From positions 201,349 to 265,348 of the forward strand of contig JACPIF010000011.1 of assembly GCA_016188215.1 (NCBI GenBank): a DNA stretch of 64,000 bases. The letters run 5' to 3'. Under the pieces are notes generated by a model that saw nothing but the letters and a program-made list of their open reading frames with translations, ran no database searches and was not told where the DNA came from. Each line of letters starts with the position of its first letter. Position 1 is the first letter of the stretch. This stretch comes from Candidatus Woesearchaeota archaeon. GTDB taxonomy: Archaea; Nanobdellota; Nanobdellia; Woesearchaeales; JACPIF01. The position numbers and the translations under genes are program-made. Below are positions 24,118-33,394 of this stretch, in pieces.

Positions 24118-24258
24118 TCAGTCTTCTACAAACAAATCATCCATCTCATATCTTGATATCTTGCGCTTGTTCAGCGCGCTCATCACCGGCTTCTTTTTCT
24201 TCCCGGTTATCTCGTCCATGAGATACTCTTCCTTTTCGTCATCAAACTCTTCAAGCAT
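24118..24258 (-). CDS. Small acidic/basic hypothetical protein, 46 aa
   Basis: A short frame of 46 codons starting at the ATG at 24258, preceded by an excellent ribosome binding site (AAAGGTGA, five bases before). The product begins MLEEFDDEKEEYLMDEITGK and ends in a Lys/Arg-rich then acidic tail (NKRKISRYEMDDLFVED). No membrane helix and no known family. It directly follows the gene at 24263 with a four-base gap, so both are probably one operon. The strong initiation site and alternating charge make it a real small protein. Confidence 0.6.
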   Translation of the reverse strand: MLEEFDDEKEEYLMDEITGKKKKPVMSALNKRKISRYEMDDLFVED

Positions 24259-24262
24259 TATT

Positions 24263-24793
24263 TCACCTTTGAGTTACACAGGCAGGGTCCCGCGCAATAA
24301 GAGCAGGTTGATTTTGAGTGACTATAATCTGCGGAATGAGGGGAACCTCAACATAGTTAGTGAATAATCCGGGATCTGCTCGGTAGGCTGCAGTAAGAGC
24401 ATTTGAGATTTCCAGTCGTGTTGAAGAGGCTCCTTTGCAATCTGCAACTAATACGCCCAGCCCACTTTGGTAAGGGGCAGGAGCTCCTATAGTGCTATCT
24501 AACACTTCAGGAACTCTCATTTTTTCAACAGGGAATGGTTGCCCAAATCTGCCAGAACGATAAACAAGTTGAGCAGTAGGATTTTCACCAGGGTGATAGG
24601 CAACTGCAACTGGTTCATATCCTCTTATAACAAAACTAACTGGGATTGCAGTTACTACTAATGCTCCAAGTGTTGTAATTGTACCGATAACTAGATTACG
24701 GAAGCTAAAAGTACTTGGTTCAGATGAACCTGAAATAGGCTCTCTAAATCTATCAGACGTAGGGCCTTGCCCCATATAAATCGGTTTTTTCAT
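24263..24793 (-). CDS. Single-pass membrane protein, unknown function
   Basis: A 176-residue protein with a 30-residue polar N-terminus, one membrane helix at about 33-56 (LVIGTITTLGALVVTAIPVS) and an outside domain with two cysteines (C119, C172). No family recognised. TATA-like sequences in the AT-rich 160-bp spacer upstream could serve this gene and the divergent metallopeptidase at 24955. Confidence 0.55.
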   Translation of the reverse strand: MKKPIYMGQGPTSDRFREPISGSSEPSTFSFRNLVIGTITTLGALVVTAIPVSFVIRGYEPVAVAYHPGENPTAQLVYRSGRFGQPFPVEKMRVPEVLDSTIGAPAPYQSGLGVLVADCKGASSTRLEISNALTAAYRADPGLFTNYVEVPLIPQIIVTQNQPALIARDPACVTQR

Positions 24794-24954
24794 AACATAC
24801 CCCCATTATATATCAAATATACTAAAACAGCTACTATTTAAACCTTTCTATATTTAGTCCCTCCACAGTAATAACTATAGTAAGATAGAGCTGTTTTACC
24901 CATGTCATAGCTCATAAAAACCTTAATATAGCTTAGAGCATAGTACAAGAACAA

Positions 24955-26073
24955 ATGGACTCCAATACTGTTATTCTCCTCCTCAATACCTTTGCCTTCC
25001 TTTCACTCTCAGCTCTCTGCTCCTACATATTCCTTCAGTGGCACAAGAAGAGGCATCCCTGCACCCTAGGCAGGACTCTCCTCATAGACTCTCTTTTCTT
25101 TCTTTTCTTCGCTATTCTCTCAGGCGCCTGGAGCCTGAAATTAATCATTCCTGCTGAATCAGATGCAGGCATCATCTACACCATCTTCATTTTAGGCCTT
25201 ACCGCAACATACCTCATCACTGTCTACCAGCTCACTCGTTTCAGGAATATCTATCTTATAGCTTTCCTCTATGCACTCTCCATCCTGGGAGCATACTACA
25301 CTTTTGCGCAATTTACCGCAAGCATAACATTCCTTTCAATTGCTGTCATGGCGCTCGCTTCTCTTGACCTGGTCTTTTTCACCAGCGATTACCTGAAAAA
25401 AGCAGGCTTTGCCGGCCTTGCCTTCTTTACTGCAAGCCTTGCCATATCCCTTCTAAGCTCCACCAATCTGGGTATTGCATGGTTCATCCCATTATCTTTC
25501 TTATGCCTCTTTTACTATTATATCTCAAAAGACCCATTTGTCTGCGAGTTCACGCATGAGCATCCTCCTGCAAGCCATTCGCTTATAAAAAGCACGCTCA
25601 AGCTGCTCGGCTACAGCTGCTCGCTCACCTTTATCATACTCTTTGCTGTAATTGCCATACATGAGCTGGGCCACGCATTGGCAGCAGAATATTACGGCTG
25701 CGAGAGTGCAAAAGCAGTTGTCTATGACATGCTTGCCCTGCCGCATACAGAAATCAAGTGCCAGAATGCCCCGGTAAACATGACGCTCATAACCCTTGCC
25801 GGATTGGTTATCACGCTGCTTATTGGATTCCTTATATTGTTGGTAAGGCTTGACGGCGCATCATTCAGCCTGCTCTTCCTCAGCTTCTCAATATTCCTGT
25901 CTTATGGCGACCTGATTGAGATGGGCGTCTCAGCAAGCATTGTACTGTTCCTTTATCTGATAGCCATTAGCATGCTGGTCTATGGTTATCTAAGCCTGAC
26001 ACAGGAGTACCTAAAGAAAAATCAAATGCTGTGTGATCAGCCTGATGAGACGCTTGGCACGGCAGTCAAATAA
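24955..26073 (+). CDS. Polytopic membrane protein with HELGH motif (site-2-protease-like)
   Basis: A 372-residue protein with about ten hydrophobic helices. The first seven pack a domain of unknown type. Near residue 238 the motif AVIAIHELGHALAAEYYGCE appears, the zinc-binding HExxH of M50/site-2-protease-like membrane metallopeptidases. I do not see the classic downstream N-P-D-G motif, so peptidase activity is plausible but not certain. Monocistronic, divergent from the minus-strand gene at 24793. Confidence 0.7.
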   Translation: MDSNTVILLLNTFAFLSLSALCSYIFLQWHKKRHPCTLGRTLLIDSLFFLFFAILSGAWSLKLIIPAESDAGIIYTIFILGLTATYLITVYQLTRFRNIYLIAFLYALSILGAYYTFAQFTASITFLSIAVMALASLDLVFFTSDYLKKAGFAGLAFFTASLAISLLSSTNLGIAWFIPLSFLCLFYYYISKDPFVCEFTHEHPPASHSLIKSTLKLLGYSCSLTFIILFAVIAIHELGHALAAEYYGCESAKAVVYDMLALPHTEIKCQNAPVNMTLITLAGLVITLLIGFLILLVRLDGASFSLLFLSFSIFLSYGDLIEMGVSASIVLFLYLIAISMLVYGYLSLTQEYLKKNQMLCDQPDETLGTAVK

Positions 26074-26081
26074 TTACTTGA

Positions 26082-26489
26082 CTACCTGATCCTTGCCGTC
26101 AAAAACTTCAGCAGGGCAATCTGAGTCTCAACCCTGGTGCTGCACTTCCTGACAGCATCCCCTAATGCAGGCTCTTGCAGGGATTCTGTTATCCATGTGC
26201 TGAAATCATTCCGCTCTTCTGTAACATGATGGAAAAAGCTCTCATCACTCATTGAGGCTAGCGCATCAACCAGCTCATAGATGCTGCGCAGGCTCCTTCC
26301 GTCTACAGTAATGAAATACTGCTCGCTCGGTATGGTGCCCAGCACATATTTCCTGACATTTTCCACAAAATCAGGTTTAACAGCTGCCGCCCTTTGTAGA
26401 GCACTGCGCCCTCTCCTGATATCCCTTCTCACGGCCTTCACCGTATGCTTTATCCTTCTGCTCTTTAGTTTCATTCTCATATATCCCAC
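26082..26489 (-). CDS. Small protein with F-x-HHV...NDFSTWI domain (DUF5752-like)
   Basis: A 135-residue protein with a strongly basic first 30 residues, then a domain of about 75 residues: YFITVDGRSLRSIYELVDAL, ASMSDESFFHHVTEERNDFS and TWI. The same domain opens the next gene upstream (26491), so the pair arose by duplication. The pattern resembles DUF5752-type domains in archaea; function unknown. One base separates the two genes, so they form an operon. The basic N-terminus could contact nucleic acid. Confidence 0.6.
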   Translation of the reverse strand: MGYMRMKLKSRRIKHTVKAVRRDIRRGRSALQRAAAVKPDFVENVRKYVLGTIPSEQYFITVDGRSLRSIYELVDALASMSDESFFHHVTEERNDFSTWITESLQEPALGDAVRKCSTRVETQIALLKFLTARIR

Positions 26490-26490
26490 C

Positions 26491-27192
26491 TCATATTCTT
26501 AATACAATCCCTAATAATCCGACAATGACTGCCCCAACGATAAGCCCCTGCACGAACTCTTTGGTGAATATGCTGTTCTGCTGCCCGGAGACTTCCTCCA
26601 TCTTCCTGTGCAGCCTCTCCTCAAGCTTTGTCACACGTGCAATTGCAGTATGCATTTCCTGCTCCTGCTTGCCAGCCTGGCTCAGTTTTGCTGACATTGC
26701 CTGCTCAAGCTCTTTCAATTGGGCAAGCACAGCCCGCTCTTCTGCCAGCTTATCAGTCGGTTCCGATGGCATGCTTCTTGCAAGTATCCGTTTAACAATG
26801 CCCTGCTTCCCCAGGGCTTCCCTTCCCTTCATCTGCGCCCGCGACAATGCATTTTTGATTTTGATCCGTATCTTGCTTTCTTCATTGCTCTTTTCAAGAT
26901 TCTCCCTTATCAGTTCCTTCTCCAATATTGAAATTAGCTCATGCCTTCCTTTGGCTGAGAGCGCCTTGTGCGCCACATTATAGTCTCCGAATATGTCCCG
27001 TATCCATGTACTGAAATCATTCCGGTGCGCATTCACATGATGATGGTAAACATGCTCGCTCATGCTTTTGAGCGCCTGCAGCAAGTCGTTGACATTTCTC
27101 AGCACTCTTCCATCAGACAGGTGGAAATAGAACTCAGGCGACGCATCCCGCAGCAGCAGGTCCTCATCAGGCAGCTCAAACTCAGATTTCAT
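26491..27192 (-). CDS. DUF5752-like domain, coiled coil and C-terminal membrane anchor
   Basis: A 233-residue protein in three parts. Residues about 18-70 carry the same domain as the downstream gene (FYFHLSDGRVLRNVNDLLQA and YHHHVNAHRNDFSTWI). Residues about 85-205 are highly helical and charged, with a coiled coil near 155-205. A single hydrophobic helix at 214-231 (VQGLIVGAVIVGLLGIVL) ends the protein, making it tail-anchored with the domain in the cytoplasm. Function unknown. Confidence 0.65.
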   Translation of the reverse strand: MKSEFELPDEDLLLRDASPEFYFHLSDGRVLRNVNDLLQALKSMSEHVYHHHVNAHRNDFSTWIRDIFGDYNVAHKALSAKGRHELISILEKELIRENLEKSNEESKIRIKIKNALSRAQMKGREALGKQGIVKRILARSMPSEPTDKLAEERAVLAQLKELEQAMSAKLSQAGKQEQEMHTAIARVTKLEERLHRKMEEVSGQQNSIFTKEFVQGLIVGAVIVGLLGIVLRI

Positions 27193-27258
27193 ACCAACCC
27201 TCTTTATATGAAGAATCTATTGGTTTTATTATATAAATGTATCCTGTTCCATTCAAAT

Positions 27259-27798
27259 TTAGACAGGTTCTCTTATTGCTGGAAATACCTTGGTGCACAT
27301 AGGATATTTTGCGTGCGTATCTACGCTTGACATGAAGAATAGCATATCATTTCCTGCTACGAATTTTTGGATGCTTCCAGGACTGGCAATTACTATCTCC
27401 TTTCTCATATCACTGTTGTCCAGAAATTTAGTATATTGCCTGCCGGCAGGCCCTCTCAGTTCCACAGCATCTTCAAGCTGTAATGCAGCATAAGACACTT
27501 CATGAGTAGGAGCGTTTTCCGGTGCACCTCTCCAATACATAGTTCCAGCATCATTTACAATAAGAGGCTCCATCAGCCCTGTTGATAGGTTTCTCACAAG
27601 AATGATTCTGTCTGGATTGTGCACAATGTCTGCCCTAAGCGCCCGAATATCCCTTAATGGTGAGCTGGCAATGTCATTGCCGGTAATTTCCCTTATGCTA
27701 AACAGCCTTCCTGTTTCATAGTATTGTTCCCTAGGTTGCAATTCTTGAGGTGCGCCGTGCATAACAGGTTCATTTAGCCTTAGTTCAATAGTTCTCAT
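27259..27798 (-). CDS. Hypothetical protein
   Basis: A 179-residue soluble protein, no signal peptide or membrane helix. Beta-rich with a possible ligand-binding strand (IILVRNLSTGLMEPLIVNDA). I recognise no family. Transcribed alone, 66 bp upstream of the DUF5752-like pair on the same strand. Confidence 0.55.
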   Translation of the reverse strand: MRTIELRLNEPVMHGAPQELQPREQYYETGRLFSIREITGNDIASSPLRDIRALRADIVHNPDRIILVRNLSTGLMEPLIVNDAGTMYWRGAPENAPTHEVSYAALQLEDAVELRGPAGRQYTKFLDNSDMRKEIVIASPGSIQKFVAGNDMLFFMSSVDTHAKYPMCTKVFPAIREPV

Positions 27799-27865
27799 AA
27801 ATAGCAGCAGAGCAGGATGAAATATAAATCTTTCTACTTAATTAACTTGATAGTAGTAATAAAAT

Positions 27866-28177
27866 CTAATACACGAAACGCATAAATTTCTTGCACTCCA
27901 TGCAATAGTACACTACCTTCCCATTTTTTGTCCTGATCCTCACATTAGCACCAGGCATCAGGTACCGGTAGCAATGCTTGCACATCTGCCGCCTCAGCTC
28001 TTTAGGAATCCTAACCTTGTACTTCATGCTCAGCCTGCGTGCAGCCTTGACCTGCGCATGCGCCAGTTCCCTGTCTTCCCTGAACTGCTTTCGCGCCTGC
28101 GCAAACAGGCTTCTGATGTTCTCCAGCGCAAGCTGCTTCATCCATAGCGGCTTTCCATGTATCTTGCGTCGCGCCAT
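27866..28177 (-). CDS. rnp4: Ribonuclease P protein component 4 (Rpp21)
   Basis: A 103-residue protein, the normal length for archaeal Rpp21/RPR2, a subunit of RNase P that matures tRNA 5' ends. The zinc ribbon ligands are C66-x2-C69 (MCKHCYRYLMPG) and C92-x2-C95 (YYCMECKKF). The N-terminal half is a helical hairpin rich in Lys/Arg for RNA and Rpp29-partner binding. A TATA-like sequence at about 28205-28215 lies upstream on the minus strand, between this gene and structured element A. Confidence 0.92.
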   Translation of the reverse strand: MARRKIHGKPLWMKQLALENIRSLFAQARKQFREDRELAHAQVKAARRLSMKYKVRIPKELRRQMCKHCYRYLMPGANVRIRTKNGKVVYYCMECKKFMRFVY

Positions 28178-28234
28178 ATGAAATATTGACGAGTTGCCTT
28201 TTATTTATAATATTTGTTACTCATTACGTAAGTT

Positions 28235-28350
28235 ACTTGGTCCGCTCGCTTTGCTCGCGGTTTTTAACTATTCAACATGTCCCCCGATTTTGAAGTAATA
28301 CACAGTTCGGGGGACTATTCGCACCGTGCGGCGAGATTCATCTCGTCGCT
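28235..28350 (+). ncRNA. Three-hairpin structured element, copy A
   Basis: Spacer between divergent genes. It has a GC-rich hairpin near 28240-28258, then GTCCCCCGA/TCGGGGGAC (28279-28287 with 28307-28315, 19-nt loop), linker TATTCGCAC, then GGCGAGAT/ATCTCGTC (28330-28347). The order of stems, the GCAC linker and flanking word CAACAT match copy B (43.7 kb), and the stem order and GCAC match copy C (23.9 kb). Bidirectional TATA-like sequence at about 28200-28212 could drive a plus-strand RNA. Confidence 0.6.
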
Positions 28351-28435
28351 TATCCTCAAAATTTTGTCGTTTTAGTTTAAGCCTTCTCTCCTTCTCTCCA
28401 CAAACCTTATAAAAAGGTCTCTATTCAGCATCAGC

Positions 28436-29695
28436 ATGAAATGGTTCACCAGGTTCTTCACCAAAGAGAAGCCAAAGGAGCGGCCGCATCATAAAGTTCA
28501 GGTGCATGAACTTGATGCCTGGTTCAAAGGGAAAGTCAGCTCAAAGCTGGATGCCGTACAGGATGATACCAACCGGATTCTTTCGGAATTGCGCCAGGAA
28601 ATCCAGGCAACCAGGGAAAAGCTGCATAAATTGGAAACAGCTCAATTGCAGAATCCAAACATACCGATGCGCGCCAAGCAGTTCATGGAAGGCAACCGGG
28701 AAGCATACATCAGGGCTATCCGCCAAGTGCTGCCTGCAGTAGACGCCAGTGAGCTTGAACCATTGGAAATCCCTGCATTTACGCAGAAGGCAAAGCAGCG
28801 GTTTGAGCATCTTGCCAGGAACGCGCATAAGCCCTACACTGTCCTGCAGGAATTCCTTGCCAACGAGGCAGCAGCAGTCGCGCGCAGCCTGAAAATTATA
28901 CTTGCCGTAGTGGAAAAGCTTGAAGCCCATTACAAAGATGCAGGCCTTGCTGAAATCCAGGCAATGGAACAGTCAATCTCTGCCATCAATAATAAGATAG
29001 TGCAGAAGCAAACCCTGGCAAAATTAACAAAGCAGCTTGAGCAGGAAATAGCAGCCCTCAATACTATTGTTTCTGCCCTGGAGGCTGAAAAGCAGGCGCT
29101 CATGGCTTCAGAGCGCTATAAGCAGTACACTTTGTTAAAGCAGGAAAAGGCTGCTGCACATCAGCAGCTCAAGGAGCTTGAGCAATCGTTCATTGACCAT
29201 TTCCAGGCAGTTGAGCCTGCTCTCAAGCGCTTTGCAAAGCGCTCCACGCATGAAGAGCACATCAACAGATACCTTTCGCATCCAGTGGCTGCTCTCATGG
29301 ATGATGAAGTCTTGGGTATTATCCCCGTCCTACAGGCCCTGGAACAGAATATCTCCTCAAATTCAGTGCAGCTCAATGACCGCAAGGAAAAAAAGACTTT
29401 AGACAAGATTCAGCTGTTAAACCGGGCATTCCTTGCTGATTTCAGGGAAAAGCGCCAGGCAGCAGCGCATGCTATTTTAGGTATTGCAGGCAGGCTGGAG
29501 ACGACAAAAGTTGAGGAAACGCTTGCTGCCCACAACCAAAAGCTCACTGATGAGCAGTATCGCCTTGAGAATAAGAGCCAGCAGCTTGCCCATGCCAGAA
29601 AAGAGCTGGAAAAGATTGATGTTGCAAGGTTTTCAGAAGACCTTGCAGCCAGGCTGTCTGTTTTCTTTAATGAGCAAGTTTCACTGACACCCTGA
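28436..29695 (+). CDS. Coiled-coil protein, unknown function
   Basis: A 419-residue protein, almost wholly helical. Coiled-coil stretches lie at about 45-70, 150-250 and 370-405 (KLTKQLEQEIAALNTIVSAL among them), with no membrane helix. The N-terminus MKWFTRFFTKEKPKERP is basic and amphipathic and might touch the membrane. A TATA box at about 28405-28412 is about 30 bp upstream. It converges with phosphoglycerate kinase, overlapping its end by 29 bases. Long coiled-coil proteins of this type are common in DPANN genomes; function unknown. Confidence 0.65.
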   Translation: MKWFTRFFTKEKPKERPHHKVQVHELDAWFKGKVSSKLDAVQDDTNRILSELRQEIQATREKLHKLETAQLQNPNIPMRAKQFMEGNREAYIRAIRQVLPAVDASELEPLEIPAFTQKAKQRFEHLARNAHKPYTVLQEFLANEAAAVARSLKIILAVVEKLEAHYKDAGLAEIQAMEQSISAINNKIVQKQTLAKLTKQLEQEIAALNTIVSALEAEKQALMASERYKQYTLLKQEKAAAHQQLKELEQSFIDHFQAVEPALKRFAKRSTHEEHINRYLSHPVAALMDDEVLGIIPVLQALEQNISSNSVQLNDRKEKKTLDKIQLLNRAFLADFREKRQAAAHAILGIAGRLETTKVEETLAAHNQKLTDEQYRLENKSQQLAHARKELEKIDVARFSEDLAARLSVFFNEQVSLTP

Positions 29696-30872
29696 ACTTA
29701 TTATAGTTCTGCTCCAGAGCCAGGATTCCAGGCATTGCTTTGCCTGATATAAAATCAAGTGCCGCGCCCCCTCCTGAGCTCACATGCGTCATCTTCTTTG
29801 CCAGCTTAACCTTATCAATGGCAGCGCTGCTGTCCCCCCCGCATACGATCCTGATGCTCTTCAGTTTTGCTAGGAACAGCGCAAGTTCTTTGGTTCCCTT
29901 CTCAAATTTCCTGACTTCAAACATGCCCACAGGGCCTGCCCAGATGATGGTATGCGCATACTTAAGTACATCTTTATACTGCGCAATGCTCTGCTTTCCG
30001 ATATCAGCAATCATCCATTTTTTTGGGATTTGCTGCACGCTGGCCTGCCTCACCCTGGCCTTTGCATCAAGCCTGTCAGCAATAACCGCGTCTGAAGGCA
30101 GCACGAGCTTCCCGCGATGCTCCCGCAGCAGCCTCTTTGCATCCTCAACGCTTTCAGCATCAAACTTGGAATTTCCGATATCTATGCCAGAGGCTTTTAG
30201 GAAGGTGTTTGCAAGGATTCCGCCCACTATGATAGTATCAACCTTGTGCACAAGGTGCTCTATTACAGTTATCTTGTCATGTTTCGCCCCGCCGATAATC
30301 GCGACAAAAGGCTTGTCAGCATGCTCCAGCACACTTAATTCCTGTAGCTCCTTTTCCACCAATAATCCTGCGCATGACGGCACGAATTTCTGCACACCGG
30401 AAATGGACGCATAGTCCCTATGGCTCTGCCCGAATGCATCAAGCACGAAATAATCGCAGTACCCCGCCAAGGTGCGTGCATAGCTTTCCTCATTGTGCGT
30501 TTCTCCCGGCTCAAACTGCACATTCTCCAGCAGCACTATATCTCCCGGCTTCATCCGCCGTATGCCCTGCTCAACAAGCTGCCCGGTGGTATAGTCAAGC
30601 TTCACAATCTTTCTTCTGAGCATCCTTTCCAGGATTTTCGCGACATGCGTCAGCCTGAGGCCTTCAACAGTCTTCCCTTCCGGCCTTCCCAAGTGGCTTG
30701 CGATGATCAGCCTGCAATGTTGCGAAAGCAGGTATTTGATTGTGGGCAGCGTATCCCTTATCTTCTTTTCATCCTGAACCCTGCCTTTCCCGTCAACAGG
30801 CACATTGAAATCAGCCCGCAGCAGAACCCTCTTTCCAGTAAAATCAAAATCGTGTAATGTATAGAAATGCAT
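29667..30872 (-). CDS. pgk: Phosphoglycerate kinase
   Basis: A 401-residue enzyme of full length; it interconverts 1,3-bisphosphoglycerate plus ADP and 3-phosphoglycerate plus ATP in glycolysis/gluconeogenesis. The N-domain signature KRVLLRADFNVPVD (about 14-27) and SHLGRPEGK (59-67) bind phosphoglycerate. The C-domain has the nucleotide signatures AIIGGAKHDKI, IVGGILANTFL, WAGPVGMFE and VCGGDSSAAI near the end, with SSGGGAALDFISGK closing. All key motifs are intact. It may share a transcript with the small membrane protein at 30895, just upstream. Confidence 0.95.
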   Translation of the reverse strand: MHFYTLHDFDFTGKRVLLRADFNVPVDGKGRVQDEKKIRDTLPTIKYLLSQHCRLIIASHLGRPEGKTVEGLRLTHVAKILERMLRRKIVKLDYTTGQLVEQGIRRMKPGDIVLLENVQFEPGETHNEESYARTLAGYCDYFVLDAFGQSHRDYASISGVQKFVPSCAGLLVEKELQELSVLEHADKPFVAIIGGAKHDKITVIEHLVHKVDTIIVGGILANTFLKASGIDIGNSKFDAESVEDAKRLLREHRGKLVLPSDAVIADRLDAKARVRQASVQQIPKKWMIADIGKQSIAQYKDVLKYAHTIIWAGPVGMFEVRKFEKGTKELALFLAKLKSIRIVCGGDSSAAIDKVKLAKKMTHVSSGGGAALDFISGKAMPGILALEQNYNKFRVSVKLAH

Positions 30873-30894
30873 TGCACCCTCTTTTCCTGACTGG

Positions 30895-31023
30895 CTAACT
30901 TTTCAAAAACAAAAATATAAGCGCAATTATGGCCAGGTATATGAGCCAGGTCCTGAACGATATCTTGTGCGCAGGCCCGTGCTGCTTCTTCTCATATTCT
31001 ATAAACCGCCGGTCGTATTGCAT
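30895..31023 (-). CDS. Small single-pass membrane protein, 42 aa
   Basis: A short frame of 42 codons from the ATG at 31023. The first 20 residues are polar and basic (MQYDRRFIEYEKKQHGP), then ISFRTWLIYLAIIALIFLFL forms a membrane helix ending one to two residues before the stop. The layout (cytoplasmic tail, single helix) is typical of real small membrane proteins. It lies 22 bases upstream of pgk and below the usual length cut-off of gene callers. No known family. Confidence 0.55.
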   Translation of the reverse strand: MQYDRRFIEYEKKQHGPAHKISFRTWLIYLAIIALIFLFLKS

Positions 31024-31147
31024 GCGGGAATGAATTGATATTTTTGTATATAAAGGTTGCTAATCAAGAATTACTAAAGCGATCAATCTCCTCTCTATTG
31101 AATTCTTCGCGTAAGCCTTTAAATATATTTGTATTCATAGTAGTGTA

Positions 31148-32128
31148 TCAAATTATATACTTCTTAACCTTCACCTTATCAGCCTTCCTCACAGCCTCAT
31201 TCCATCCCAGCAGGTTATTCTTTGCGCCGATAGCCTGCAGCACGCTGCCTGCCTCCACCAGTCCAAGCTTCATGGCAAACTCAATATTGTTCCTGCGGAG
31301 CATGCCTGCGGCAAATCCTGATGCAAACGCGTCTCCTGCTCCTGTGCTCTCCACAACCTTTACTCCTGCCCCTGGAACAGAGTATGCATATGCTCCATCA
31401 TATGCATATGCGCCGTTGCTGCCGTCAGTAATCACTGCAATTTTTGCATGCTCCTGCAGCGCTTTCAGCAGTGCGGGAATCGGCTTCTGCATCCGCAGCA
31501 GCTCTTTTGCCTCTTCCCTGTTGAGCGCCAGGATGCTGCATCCTTCAACAATCTTCTTCAGTTTCCTAAGTCCCATTGAAGCAAGGTACTGGCTCGGATT
31601 GAACGCATAAGGCACATTGCGTTTTTTGGCATACAATGCCAGTTGCTCAATAGTCTTGAGCGACTTCCCAATCATTGAGGAAAAGTAAAAGAATCTTGCA
31701 GCCATGTTCTGCGGGATATCCTGCCATGCAAGCTGGTCATTAACTCCCTTGTATGCCAGCACAGTCCTGTCGTGCCGCAGCCCTATAAGGATGATTGAAA
31801 GCCCGGTGTTCCCTTTCGCGTGGCTGCAGAGCATGCTGACATTTTCCTTCCGCAGCTCATGCTCAATCCCGTGCCTCTGGTGGTCATCCCCCAGCTTCCC
31901 GACCCATCCTGTCTTAAACCCAAGCCTGGAAAATGCAACCGCTGCATTTGTCCCGCCGCCTCCGGAGTAGCTGTGCAATTCTTCAATGAGCGACTTGCCG
32001 CCGATATGGAATGCGACATCCAGATGGTGATCCCTGCTTTTGCCGTCCACCCTGACTTCCTGCTGGGAACGCTTCACCTTTACAAAGATGTCAACAGTCG
32101 CCGAGCCAACGGTTATAACGTCAAGCAT
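31148..32128 (-). CDS. PfkB-family carbohydrate kinase
   Basis: A 326-residue sugar or nucleoside kinase of the ribokinase fold. The ATG at 32128 is chosen because the product then starts at the conserved strand MLDVITVGSATVDIF and avoids overlap with the antiporter gene. The substrate-side motif SGGGGTNAAVAFSRLG (near 54-70) and the catalytic ATP motif VVESTGAGDAFASGFAAGML (near 258-277, Asp base in GAGD) are intact. ADP-dependent relatives differ, so ATP is the likely donor. Sugar specificity cannot be told. It is directly downstream of the antiporter, four bases apart. Confidence 0.85.
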   Translation of the reverse strand: MLDVITVGSATVDIFVKVKRSQQEVRVDGKSRDHHLDVAFHIGGKSLIEELHSYSGGGGTNAAVAFSRLGFKTGWVGKLGDDHQRHGIEHELRKENVSMLCSHAKGNTGLSIILIGLRHDRTVLAYKGVNDQLAWQDIPQNMAARFFYFSSMIGKSLKTIEQLALYAKKRNVPYAFNPSQYLASMGLRKLKKIVEGCSILALNREEAKELLRMQKPIPALLKALQEHAKIAVITDGSNGAYAYDGAYAYSVPGAGVKVVESTGAGDAFASGFAAGMLRRNNIEFAMKLGLVEAGSVLQAIGAKNNLLGWNEAVRKADKVKVKKYII

Positions 32129-32132
32129 AGTC

Positions 32133-33353
32133 TCAACCTGCAGCAGCCCCTGCTCTCTGCTGCCTTGCATAAAATCTCCTGATGAAAAACCTGAACACTA
32201 TGGGGGATATAAGCGTTGTAAGGAGCGCCATGAGGATGATGGCAGAGAAAATATCAACAGTGATTAGATAATTCTGCAATGCCAGGGTTGCAATGACCAG
32301 CTCAACATCCCCTTTTGGATTTACGCCCCAGCCGATAGTCATTCCTTCCAGCGCGCTGCCTTTGCTGAGCATTACCGCAAGCATCGTCCCTCCTACAGTT
32401 CCCAGGATTGCAACTGCAGTCAGCACCAGCCCGAAACCAAGATTATGGAGCATTGATGACACATTAGTGTTCAACCCGACCCATACAAAGAACAGTGGCA
32501 CTAAAAAGCCGAATGCAAGTGTGTGGATGACTTTTGCAATGCTGTGCTCCTCAAAGATGCCATGCCTTCCCTCTGCAAGGAAGGTCTGCCGCACCAGGAC
32601 GCCTGCTATTAGCGCCCCTATCAGCGCATCCAGCCCAAGGTACTCAGCAATGCCCGCCATCATGAGTGATATCATTACAGCCCCTGCAAAAAGCAGCGCC
32701 GGATTTTTTTCCTCATCCAGCCTGTCAATGATGAAAGGCACGAGGAATCTCCTGAATATGATTATAATCAGTATGAAAATTATCCCGCTCGCAAATATCT
32801 CAAACAATCCTGAGATATTTGATGTCGCATTGATTGCCATCAGTATTCCTGAGATCAGTATAAGCTCAAATATGTCATCAACAGCCCCTGCAGCAATGAC
32901 CAAGCCACCTATCCGCGTCTTGATAAGCCTGAATTCATCCAGCACATCCAGCGATATTGCCTGTGAGCTCACCGCAAGTGAAATGCCTATGATGACAGCA
33001 ACCAAAGGCTCAAAATGGAAGACGAAGATGCCCAGCAGGACGCCTGCAGTGAACGGGATGGCAGTATTGAGGATGCTTATCAGCGCAGCCTGGTTCACAT
33101 GCTTTCTGAATTTCCGCATGTCAATCTCCATCCCGACGAAGAAGAACAGGAAGATAGTTCCAAGGTAAGCCAGGAAGCTGAATATCTCAAGCGTAGAAGG
33201 CGTGAAAAAGGAAGTCTTGAACAAGCTGATGCTCAGTACCATTCCTGCAGCAATCTGCCCGATCACCCTCGGAATCTTCAGCCTGACGCATACCTCGGAA
33301 AGGGCAAATGCAAGCACAATGCTCACGATAACCGCAGCTAGCGTTGTCACCAT
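32133..33353 (-). CDS. Cation:proton antiporter, CPA2 family (Kef/NapA-like)
   Basis: A 406-residue membrane protein with about 12 helices, the usual length for the transport core without a C-terminal TrkA domain. Family features: RVIGQIAAGMVLS in helix 2, GMEIDMRKFRKH at a cytoplasmic loop, the ISLAVSSQAISLDVLDEF and GGLVIAAGAVDDIFELI stretch with the paired Asp residues of the cation site, and VNPKGDVELVIATLAL near the C-terminus (GxxPRGE-like). It exchanges Na+ or K+ for H+. It forms an operon with the PfkB kinase. Confidence 0.88.
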   Translation of the reverse strand: MVTTLAAVIVSIVLAFALSEVCVRLKIPRVIGQIAAGMVLSISLFKTSFFTPSTLEIFSFLAYLGTIFLFFFVGMEIDMRKFRKHVNQAALISILNTAIPFTAGVLLGIFVFHFEPLVAVIIGISLAVSSQAISLDVLDEFRLIKTRIGGLVIAAGAVDDIFELILISGILMAINATSNISGLFEIFASGIIFILIIIIFRRFLVPFIIDRLDEEKNPALLFAGAVMISLMMAGIAEYLGLDALIGALIAGVLVRQTFLAEGRHGIFEEHSIAKVIHTLAFGFLVPLFFVWVGLNTNVSSMLHNLGFGLVLTAVAILGTVGGTMLAVMLSKGSALEGMTIGWGVNPKGDVELVIATLALQNYLITVDIFSAIILMALLTTLISPIVFRFFIRRFYARQQRAGAAAG

Positions 33354-33394
33354 CTTTTCTAGAATTCATTGGGATAAGGGTATATAAGGATTTC

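Noticed and set aside
29740..30857. Long plus-strand frames opposite phosphoglycerate kinase
   Set aside because: Antisense to a fully supported enzyme gene; composition (Ser/Ala-rich) is typical of shadow frames.
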